Assembly (NCBI GenBank): GCA_009746045.1
Contig: RPFO01000111.1
Location: forward strand, 748,801 to 812,800
DNA: 64,000 nucleotides
Direction: 5' to 3'
Source of the DNA: Mesostigma viride
Lineage: Eukaryota; Streptophyta; Mesostigmatophyceae; Mesostigmatales; Mesostigmataceae
The notes beneath the pieces were generated by a model. It saw only the letters and a list, made by a program, of their open reading frames with translations. It did not search any database and was not told the DNA's origin. Below, piece after piece: positions 55,642 to 64,000 of this stretch. The translations under genes were made by a program, and so were the position numbers. Each line of letters begins with the position of its first letter. Position 1 is the first letter of the stretch.

Positions 55642-55645
55642 TTAA

Positions 55646-56575
55646 TCCAAGACCGCCCATAGCGCCGGGCGGCTGTACGCTCGCCATGATGACGCCATGA
55701 TGACGGGGGTGGGGGTTAGGTTGCATATACCATGGTACTGAAGATATATCATCGTCCGGCATGACCGCATGAGTGTAAAGGCCTTATATTGATCCCCATG
55801 AGTGCATGAAAGATTGATTTCCAATGCGCTTGCTTTACCAGGTTGCTATTACCTTACGGGAAAATGCCAAATCCAGGTCCCAGCTATGAGATACAGTAAA
55901 CTTAAAGCGACGTTGCCGTCAGGCTTTTTTTTTTTTTCCTCAATTCAGTCGCCGTCCAGCGTCCGTAATGTCCGTCACGGTTGCAGATGGTCACGTAAGG
56001 TTTACGGGCAGTTTTACGCGAGCACCGAAGTGATGAAAGCTGTAGGCATTCAAGGCAAAGTCAATTATTTTAGTCCAATTAGTGCAAGAACGCAACTCTA
56101 GCGGGAAAAACGCAACTCTAGCCTGACTGTAGAAGTTTAACCTTACACTATACCGCTCTGTGCTAGCATGCCTGACTTTAAGATACATGTCATAATTAAT
56201 TAAAACTATGGCCTGGTCTCAGCGACTTGGCCTAGTCATACGGCATACCACTACGACTTATCACTTACGAGTTGTTGACCTGTTGCTACTCCGAAGTGCG
56301 AACTGCGAAGTCCGAATTCCAATTATCATGCTTTCTAGTCGGGGTAAAATTGGCTCCAGAGTTCTCAGTTCTCGAATTCTCAGAGGGCGGGGGCCGAGAT
56401 TAATTAAGAGGCATGGCTCTATCGAGATCTATGTTCGGAGGCGAATTTCTATTGGCGTTAATTTGTAGTATTGTACGACAACTGTCAAGGGTGACGGCAT
56501 GTACTGAAATCGCGGATACTTTCTAGATCGTTTGCGCTTTCGACGGTTAAAAGGCAGAGCTGCGGTTGAAAGTAC
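55646..56575. other. Intergenic stretch, no gene assigned
   Basis: It begins with a repeat fragment shared with 43735-43790 (TGTACGCTCG, CCATGATGACG, GGTTGCAT). It has a T12 run near 55926 and AT-rich sequence with TTAATTAA. No coding signal. Confidence 0.35.
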
Positions 56576-56579
56576 TGTA

Positions 56580-56830
56580 CGTGTGGGGGGACGGTGTTAC
56601 AACGGGGGGGGACGCATTTATGGGGGGGGGGACGGTGTTACAACGGGGGAGGGACGCATTTATGGGGGGGGGGGGACGGTGTTACAACGAGGGGGGGAAC
56701 GCACTTATGTGGGGGGGGAACGGTGTTATCGGGGAAATTAGCCAATTATGGACCAAAGAGGTGAGAGGGCAAATGAGTATCAGCGAATCCTTAATGGGGG
56801 GAACGGTGTTACACCGGGGGGGAGTCGCAG
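56580..56830. repeat. G-run minisatellite upstream of the HUH gene
   Basis: 3-4 imperfect units of ~40 bp, each GGACGGTGTTACAACG + G-run + ACGCATTTATG + G-run (8-11 G), followed by a diverged copy at ~56797. Repeated G-runs on one strand could form G-quadruplexes. Length differences between units lie mostly in the G-runs. Confidence 0.8.
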
Positions 56831-57185
56831 TTGTCAGTTTCAAACCGAATATCTATTGGACCGTAGTTCTAGGACATTGTAGATGGCGATTAGTTCGGCA
56901 CTTCCGGGCGTCAGGCCCAGTAAGGTCCAGGTGGAGGTTTTGACACCTTGCAATCTACAGAATAGCGGTTACAGGGATATCATTTAATGGAAATGGCCGA
57001 CACGTTGGAAACTGATTGCGGTTACGAACCTTACATCGTGTGTGACTGGTTGGCTACTAACGGGGCACGAAGACCAAAGGCAGAAGGACCGGCCACGCGT
57101 CACGATTCATGTGATTGACAGGATACACGCGAATATAGGTGTGTGAACGAAGGGGAATAAAAAGAAACGAAAGGCGGCCGGGACC

Positions 57186-59668
57186 ATGGCGGCGATGAAA
57201 AATCTGGCGCAACAAGACCTCTTCAAGGACCTCGTTGGAAAAATAAACAAGCAGCGAGTCGACTTAACTAACGCCATCAGAGACAGAAAGCTTAACCTGG
57301 ACCGTGCCAACGAAGGTGTACAGGTACAAACAAAGAATGTAAATGCTGCTAAGGCAAGGTATCATGAACTCAAGGAAAGGGAGGAAAAGGCCTGCGAGGA
57401 GAAAGTGCGAAAGGCGTACGAGACAACCGTAGAGCCCCAACTAAAGACGCTAGAGCGGCTGAAAGTCGCCTTGGGCAAAAAGGAACAACTGTGGGAGGGG
57501 GTGGTCAAACATGCAACAAATGAGGTGCTGTCCACACTTGAGACAATAGGGCCCCTGCTCTCCAACGCAATCAATAAAGGCGCTTTGGTGGATAGCGTGG
57601 ATCTGACGGGGTCCCAGGCGGAGGAGGACGAATTACTGAATTCCGTTTTGTCTGCAGCGGGCAAGCTTGCTGGGGGTGGGTCATCTGTAACCCCATCGTC
57701 ATCAACACAAACGTCCACAAAACAACATGGCCAAGACCAAAACGCCGGCAAGTCGACTCGGCCTGGCAAGGGGACTAAACGAGCCCTCAATTTTGACGAA
57801 TGCGATGAGAAAACGCCTGCATTTGAGCCGTCTCCAGAAGACGACCCTGTCCATGACGACCACGCCAGCCCAGCAACCGACAGCCACGCCGGACCTATTT
57901 GTTCATCCCCAGCAACGGGACTCACTGGATCCACCACACCGGGACCCGGAGAGAGTGGAGGACAACGTAGTGCCTGACTTAAACGTTGCAGCAAGGCGCC
58001 GGCGCCGCCGGCGACATGCTATCTTAGACGATGCCTCCGAGGATGAGGAAGAGGATGGGGAAGAGGAGGATGAAGGGGAAGAGGAAGTGGAAGAGGAGGA
58101 GGAAGGGGAAGAGGAAGGGGAAGAGGAGGAGGAAGGGGATGAGGTTGACGAAGAGGATCCCCCTCCACGCCGGGCTAAAAAAGTAAAATTCATAGATGAT
58201 GAAGCCGGTGTTTCGGATGATGACGAGGACAGCGATGGTGAAGCAGGGGCAAGTAAGCATGAGAATTTGAGGTGCAACTGTTGCGAGCCGCCCTTCGTAG
58301 CCAAGAGCCAACGTGGTCTCAGCAATCACGTGACGTGCAAGATAAAACGTGGGCGGTAAGGTGCCACTCTTCCTTGTGTAATTTTTTTTATTGGAATTCC
58401 TTGCCAAATTATACGCCAATATGTCTTTTATTCAACGCTTCTTTTTAAAAATGTGTTAACCACCCTTCTTGCTAAAAATGTGCGATATATTTTTCCTTGG
58501 CATGTGCAATGTATATGACAGAGAAGCGAGACGACATCTACAAGAGCGTGAGGACGCTGCACTCAATGAGGAACACAACACCGCAACTCAGCACGAAGAA
58601 GCTCAAGAAACTGACGAGTTCATTCCATTACGTCAACCCAAGCACGCACGTGGGCGCACGCCGCTAAAGAATATGACACTCCACATCTCCATTTCAGGGG
58701 GGGCTCGTGATCTTAATGACGATGAGCTTGGCAAGATTGAAGCCTTCCATGTAGCCAATGGCGGCAAGGGCATGTCAATTGTGGAAGAAGGAATACTAGA
58801 AATGCACAAGCACGTGCACATGCTAATCGATGTTGAGGCTACATCAGCCCATGCTGTGAAACTGAAGCTCAAGAAGGAACTTGGGTGGGGAGAACCGATA
58901 GATGAAAAAGGGAAACATGACAAAACCAAGCCAAGCCTCGTGGCACGCCAAGTTAAGCCTAGCCACAAGTTGAATTATTCTGGGATGATAGGCTATTTGC
59001 TGAAGTCGGAAGAGCAAGAAGGGTTCCAGATCTTGTATTGCCACGGCATTGATGAGGACGAGAAAGAAGAAGGCCGGATAGAATATTTACTTCATGGGTC
59101 CCCCACTCTCAAGGGACGGTGCTGCTTGACCGCCTACAATTTGCTCGAACGTGCTGCTGTGTACTGGTTTAAGCACCACAATAGTATTAGCTTGCGTCCA
59201 AACCTGATTAAAACAATGGCCCACATGTTCAAGACGGGCCGATACTCTCTAGATGCTAGGTTTCTGATGGGTAGGGGTCTTGATTATCCTCGTGTACAAG
59301 CTGCATTCGAGATCATGGTTGAACCCAGACTTGGTGAACATTCGTTGTCAGCTATAGCACGTGGGCTCGAAAGGGCCCTTTTCAATCCGCGTGAGCGATA
59401 CTTTGATTCAGATGAGGTAGATGCAGTTTTTCCTGATGCACGCGCGGCTCAACGCCAAGAACGTGCAGCACGCACAGAAGAGCCACCAGGGTCTGGCTAT
59501 TTTGACATAGATGCCATCATCGAAGAGGTGCGAAAGCCCCCTCGTGGTGATGACGAATTAACAGATGAGCAACTCCTTGACAAAGTCCTGCGTGACGAAC
59601 GGAATAAGGATGACCCTGATATCATGTTGTCATCCGACTCCGACTCTGACATAGCGTTTCACACATAA
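57186..59668 (+). CDS. Coiled-coil/acidic/zinc-finger protein with C-terminal HUH (Rep-type) endonuclease domain
   Basis: Proposed exons: 57186-57848, 57913-58355, 58522-59668 (2,253 nt, 750 residues; ATG context GACCATGG). The 58356-58521 intron (GTAAGG..ACAG) joins phases exactly. The 64-nt first intron has a weak donor (GTCCAT) but a good acceptor (TTCATCCCCAG). Residues ~1-130 are a charged helical/coiled-coil region; ~258-305 are Glu/Asp runs; ~341-362 form a C-x2-C..H-x3-C finger. The third exon has Rep motif I-like MTLHISISG (~420), motif II HKHVHMLID (~464-472, metal-binding H-x-H) and motif III GYLLKSE (~526, nicking Tyr plus Lys). No Walker A/SF3 helicase follows. HUH enzymes nick single-stranded DNA and start rolling-circle replication or transposition. 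It may belong to an HUH transposon (replitron-like) or be an endogenised Rep. Frames are intact, so it may be active or domesticated. Confidence 0.68.
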
Positions 59669-60367
59669 ATTTCTGGCCTCGCTGGTTGTCTCTTTGAGAA
59701 ATTTTAAGTGTATATCTCTGTATATGGTATATATGACTTTAATGATTAAAAGTGAGAATTTTGAGAATTTCAGAGTTTCAGAGTTCGGCACATCCTAGTA
59801 TGGGTAAAAGTTCCAGTTTCTAATACCAGTAGATGTATAGATGTAAAGAAACAACCTTGTTATCTTGGGAGTCGAGAATCTGAAGGCTATAGGTGACAAC
59901 AACACCAGCTGTAGTCAAGTTCCATGCAAGAATTCGTGGGTACACGGAACCCAGTGAGGTATAGCGAGCGGGCCCAATTTCCTATAATTCGGCTGTGCAG
60001 TGTTTACAGTTTAGCCTGCTCGGTACTGGGTACTGTCCTGTGGACTTTCGTACACAGCCTGCGCTTCACGTCTTCAATTCGTGCTCGGTGCTCTGGTGTA
60101 TCCCAATCAAGATAGTTGCTCGCCCATGGCAATATTCTCGTCCTTGTTGTGGCGATAAACGACATTCGTGGCCTATGTATACACAAAATTTCTCACTACT
60201 TCCATAAACTTGAGCTGCTGGGGAGTGGGGGCTGCAACTACTGGAATACAGGAATTCCGAGGCTGAACTTGAAAGCCGGTTTATGTGACACTATGTGTAC
60301 CATGCCGACTCGACTGTCATAGGCAATGCAACAAACCCATCACGAATTGGCAGGGTAGACATCATCA
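59669..60367. other. Intergenic region between the HUH and MYND genes
   Basis: AT-rich after the HUH stop. I see no terminal repeat or hairpin that would clearly mark the end of a mobile element. It should include the MYND gene promoter. Confidence 0.4.
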
Positions 60368-61211
60368 ATGGTAAGGCGCTGCTACTACGATAAATGCCCT
60401 ACGCAATTGCCAGCGAAATCCAAATGTGGCGGCTGCCAAGCTATTGCCTACTGCGGACTGCAATGCTACCATGCGGATTGGCCCACACACAAATCCGCAT
60501 GCACGTCTCCCAGCGGGCCCAACGGCGCCAAGATCCCCGACGTATCCCGCGCCATGATGTCGAACCCTACTCGCAAGGAGGTGGAAAAGACACTGCACAG
60601 GATGCAGGACTATATCGACCGCTTTCCCTTGAAGGACACGGTGTCGATTCCAGCCACCCTCACGGCGGCGAAGAAGCTACTGCCACCAGCAGACTTTGCC
60701 GACCATGTTCTTTTTCTAATGTCGTCGAGCCTGCTACGCACGATGGCATCCACAGCCGAATATCTAATTTTCACTTGGCAAGGCCACGTGGACATCTGGT
60801 ACGGTGATCATGGCAGTATCTTTCACGCTCTGGTGTGCCAACTGGTGGGCGCTATTGCAACATCAAGGAAATCTGGGGATGGTTCCAAGGCCCCCGTGAA
60901 AGAAGCCGACGACGAGTATGTGGGCGAGATACGGTGCATCATCTCCCTCGTTTTCAAGTGAGTACCTTCCAAAGTATTTCCCCTTTGTAGTGCCTAAGTA
61001 GGCAAGTTAGTTTGCAAGTGACTAGGCAATAAATTAAGCAAGTACGTTTGTGCGCAGGCCTCAGGTTGGCAGCCTTGCATCACGGAATGTGGTGGTACCA
61101 GTTTATAGTACCTCTAGCATTCGTGCCCATAGCCATATTACCTATAGCACTTCATTTCCTCTTGGGCCCCTCGAAAAGGATTGTCCGGTTGATTTCCTTC
61201 GTTTAGATTAG
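60368..61211 (+). CDS. MYND zinc-finger protein (first exon sure, continuation uncertain)
   Basis: Exon 1 (60368-60957) starts with ATG and encodes an N-terminal MYND finger at residues ~5-44: CYYDKC, KCGGC, IAYCGLQCYHADWPTHKSAC, with all zinc ligands in order. MYND fingers bind short proline-rich peptides in partner proteins. The next ~150 residues are helical and unrecognised. The donor is CAA|GTGAGT, phase 2. Model A: exon 2 at 61058-61211 (acceptor GTGCGCAG, stop TAG at 61209-61211), total 247 residues. Model B: splicing to the ankyrin-like exon at 63686, which also has matching phase. MYND fingers often occur with ankyrin repeats, so model B is attractive; both could be isoforms. Confidence 0.7.
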
Positions 61212-61296
61212 TCTAAGAATGAACCTGGTCACCACCCAAAACAACAGTAGGAGTGGGGCAGACCCCACATAGGGTACATAATGAAATTGCGACACA

Positions 61297-61655
61297 GGGT
61301 AGGGTGCGGACACTAGCAGGCTATGTCGAGAAGGTAGAGAAGATCTGCAAGGGTAGCAGCATGGGGTAGCGTGCAGACACTAGCAGGCCATGTCGAGAAG
61401 GTGGAGAAGATCTGCAAGGGTAGCAACATGGGGTAGCGTGCGGACACTAGCAGGCCATGTCGAGAAGGTGGAGAAGATCTGCAAGGGTAGCAGCATGGGG
61501 TAGCGTGCGGACACTAGCAGGCCATGTCGAGAAGGTGGAGAAGATATGCAAGGATAGCAACATGGGGTAGCGTGCGGACACTAGCAGGCCATGTCGAGAA
61601 GGTGGAGAAGATCTGCAAGGGTAGCAACATGGGGTAGCGTGCGGACACTAACAGG
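61297..61655. repeat. 67-bp tandem repeat, ~5.3 copies
   Basis: GCGGACACTAGCAGGCCATG recurs with exact 67-bp spacing (CACTAGCAGG at 61311, 61378, 61445, 61512, 61579; degenerate at 61646), with few substitutions. It lies downstream of, or in an intron of, the MYND gene. Confidence 0.95.
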
Positions 61656-63685
61656 CTAGAATTCTGATAGCTCCAAAAGCTCTAGAAGTGCGAAATGCTC
61701 TAGACGCTGCACAACCTCTGCAAGGGCTAGACGGCCTTGGAGGGGTTGAGTGTCTCAAGGGCTAAAACTTCCAAAGTTTTAGACTTCCTAGGAGTTTCAG
61801 ATGTACTTGTCTAGAAGATCTAGAGGGGCTAGAAACGCCGAAGATCAAAACTTCCTCGAAGGCCTGAAGTTCAAAACTTCTGGGAGTCCGAAAAGTTTTT
61901 AAAAATCTGGAATGTCTTGTAGGAGATTTAGAGGGTCTAGAAGGCCTAGAAGGTCTAGACGATCTGCACGGCACCAGCACAGGAACATGCCATAGATTAT
62001 AATGGCTCGCCTGAGAATAGCTGGAAATGCTGTTATGACGACCAATGAGACATAAATCATTCCTGGGACTGCACGGCCAACCAGTTTGTTCATGGCCATG
62101 GATAACTCTTCCATTTAGATGCCTTGACAGTCATGTGAATGAGCTAATGATATTGTGTGTTCACTTCATGGGCTTCCTGCATCAGCCCTTGCTGTATTTG
62201 GCTACCCATCTAGCGTGGGATTACAGTTGGTGGAAACTCTGCCACCTCCCACCTCCCACCCCTCATCATTCCTTGCCATGCGGCTTCCCTTACCGCCCCT
62301 TGTAGAGCCCCCCCCCCTCTCCCCTGCCCACCCCTCTTTTGGTTCTCCCTTTCTTTTGCGTTCCGCTTTGCTCATTCAGTTAACCTGCTGCACCTCAGCT
62401 CTGCCTGAGTTTCTCGCACTGTTTGGAAGTGGGAGGGGAGGAGGGAAGACTGATGGTGATGTTTCTTATAGCTTGGAGGGTGTGGCCATAAATGACACGC
62501 CATATCTGGTTAGGAATAAGAGGCATGGAGTTGTTGCACGTGTTTCTGTCTTACCACGTGCTAACCTGCCTCCCTCCCTGTGTGCCTCTCTCCTTCCCAT
62601 TTCCCGTAGCTTCCCCCATGTTCTGTCTAGTCTGAAATGTGTCCATCTCACAGTAATGCATGGGGGCTTGGATGCGCGTTGATGTCGTTATTTGCCTAGT
62701 GAGATATCTGTATTTGCAAATTGAAGTCTTCATGTGCCTAGTGCTGGCAACGCTTTTTGTGTGCATCATACCGGACTATGTCTCACGTTGATTCAAGTTT
62801 GCAAGATTTTGTTTTGGGCAGAACACGCTGTCATGGCAGAGGTCAGGAGGTCACCGTTCCTTGAATCATGAACGCAGGCACTCTGCATTTTTCCACATTG
62901 CCCAGCGGTGTCATAGTGCCGTGTGCTAGCATGGGGTCATGTAGAGTGTGCACTCTTCATGAAATGCCCGGTTTGAAAGAAGAAAATGATATTTGTTTAG
63001 TTCATTTTTTAGCCTGCTCAAGCATTATTCAAACATGTTCAAACTTCTTAACACAATGTCAGTTCTTCATGCCATTGGTCCCTGCCAATGAGATCAGGCG
63101 GTTTCTGTGTTACAGCGTTTGTAACTGCTATTTGTTACTTTGTTAGTGTTTTTTCTGTACAATTACATATCGCGGCTTTTTTCCGATGTTGCGGCGCTGC
63201 AGCTCTGTATTCAGCTTGTCCATCCTGGGCGCGTGGGAATATATTTTGGTTTGTAACAATAATGTCTCCAGCTTGTTAGTCCTCACAACAGAGTCCTCAC
63301 ACCTTACCGCCGACTTACGATCACTTTGGAGGGATATATTTCCCGCCGCATAATGGAACTATTGCCAGCCGTCCGTCCAAACAAGTCAACGCCTGGCCTG
63401 GTTCCTCACATGATTAGCACACGCCTTCTCATTAGCTCCCCGTGGCCTCTCAATGGGGCCACGTGACTAATCAACGGCTCAGCCCACCCCAGCTTCCTCT
63501 TGAAACACTTAAATGATGCCCCACCACCATCCCTTCAAATATAAGAAAGGCCTGTCGCCCTCTGAAAATATAAGAAAGTCCTCCAAATGTTGTCCTCAAA
63601 ATGATTTGATTATATCTCCCCACCGTCCCTGGCCCCCCCTCCACACATACATCACCACAAACACACCAATGAATTTTTTCCCTAG
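61656..63685. other. Non-coding stretch, possibly intron of the MYND/ankyrin gene
   Basis: 61660-61960 is rich in imperfect CTAGAAGG/TCTAGA-type words, a decayed simple repeat. The rest shows no supported exon. The final bases ending TTTTTTCCCTAG (63685) make a good splice acceptor. Confidence 0.45.
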
Positions 63686-64000
63686 ATATGCGGTGGAGAA
63701 ACCTCGGGACGCGCACCAAGGGACGAGCGCGCGGGACTTGCTGCTGCGTTATTTCAAGGCGGTCGGGACGATGTCATTCCACGCGTACACTGTGGGGGGC
63801 AAGCCCCTGTCGGACGTCACGGGGTCCCCCCTGCTGCCGGTCCTCATGTACGGGGACTTGGAGACGCTCAAGTTCCTCATGGCGCCCCTTGAGGCCGCCC
63901 GCATCGGCTTCTCCGATTGCAGGATCTTCGCGCCACTCCTTGTGGCCGTGAAGCACGGCCGATCCGCGGACATGGTCCAGGAGGTGGCGCGGCTGGTGTT
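63686..64000 (+). CDS. Ankyrin-repeat-like exon, truncated by the window edge
   Basis: After the acceptor TTTCCCTAG the frame starting TAT at 63687 stays open to the window end (~104 codons). It reads VEKPRDAHQG, LLLRYFKAVG, then SPLLPVLMYGDLETLKFLM and APLLVAVKHGRSADMVQEVARLV. The spacing PLL..x-GDLETLKFLM and PLLVAVKHGRSADMVQEVARL fits two ankyrin units (T/S-PL-h-x-A-h-x-x-G). The exon starts in phase 2, compatible with the donor at 60957 of the MYND gene, so it may be the next exon of a MYND-ankyrin protein. The 3' part lies outside the window. Confidence 0.6.

Larger units (their letters stand above)
52168..55645 (+). mobile_element. TTAA-bounded DNA transposon with Mutator-like transposase
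   Basis: The element (52172-55641, 3,470 bp) sits between two TTAA tetranucleotides. The ends are GGGGACGTGCGCCCGCC and (reverse complement) GGGGAGGTGTGCCACC. Just inside the left end is a near-palindrome, GAATTTTTGGCGCCAAAA, plus TTTCGCGGTACC, shared with the element at 1751. It holds a 116-codon ORF, an AT-hook/transposase/PHD coding region, and a ~500-bp 3' non-coding part. TTAA target choice is typical of Kolobok and piggyBac, whereas the protein core looks Mutator-like (PF20700 type); the superfamily is therefore open. Confidence 0.75.

Noticed and set aside
62155-62682. 175-codon plus-strand ORF
   Set aside because: Pro/Leu/Ser-rich translation of a C/T-rich stretch, no motif and no splice context.

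Overview
Nuclear DNA of a eukaryote. Genes have GT-AG introns and no operons, and they sit among LINEs, DNA transposons and very long minisatellites. GC-rich coding exons, TTTAGGG-type telomere-like units and a transposon/HUH-protein mix suggest an alga, perhaps green, but no marker gene fixes the lineage. I read all exon models by eye from frame, phase and splice signals; no search was run.

Layout. 545-990 is the last exon of a TMEM254-like (DUF4499) membrane protein. 1751-4023 is a TTAA-bounded non-autonomous DNA element. 4028-5144 holds LINE debris, a tRNA-like segment and a hairpin. 5736-7017 (minus) is a clean two-exon gamma-glutamylcyclotransferase/GGACT-like gene. 8228-26842 is one unrecognised coiled-coil and low-complexity gene of at least 12 exons (1,705 codons, 3' end unresolved). 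Two of its introns have become giant minisatellites: intron 9 carries exactly 202 units of 31 bp (17692-23953), and the intron after exon 12 carries about 15.5 kb of 25-bp and 45-bp units (26843-42384). The second array was built from the exon-12/splice-donor junction, so each 45-bp unit carries a 21-nt in-frame copy of the exon end between splice-like signals.

44.5-52.1 kb is a nested graveyard of non-LTR retrotransposons. A LINE sits inside an oppositely oriented LINE (11-bp target duplication). An RT-encoding LINE is split by a LINE 3' fragment (13-bp duplication), which is itself split by a hAT-like element (8-bp duplication). 52172-55641 is a TTAA-bounded DNA transposon with AT-hook, Mutator-like transposase core and C-terminal PHD finger. 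It shares its ends with the element at 1751-4023.

57186-59668 is a three-exon gene for a coiled-coil/acidic/zinc-finger protein ending in an HUH (Rep-type) endonuclease domain without a visible helicase; it is the best candidate for a little-described mobile or domesticated rolling-circle system. 60368 onward is a MYND zinc-finger gene, possibly spliced to the ankyrin-like exon that runs off the right edge.
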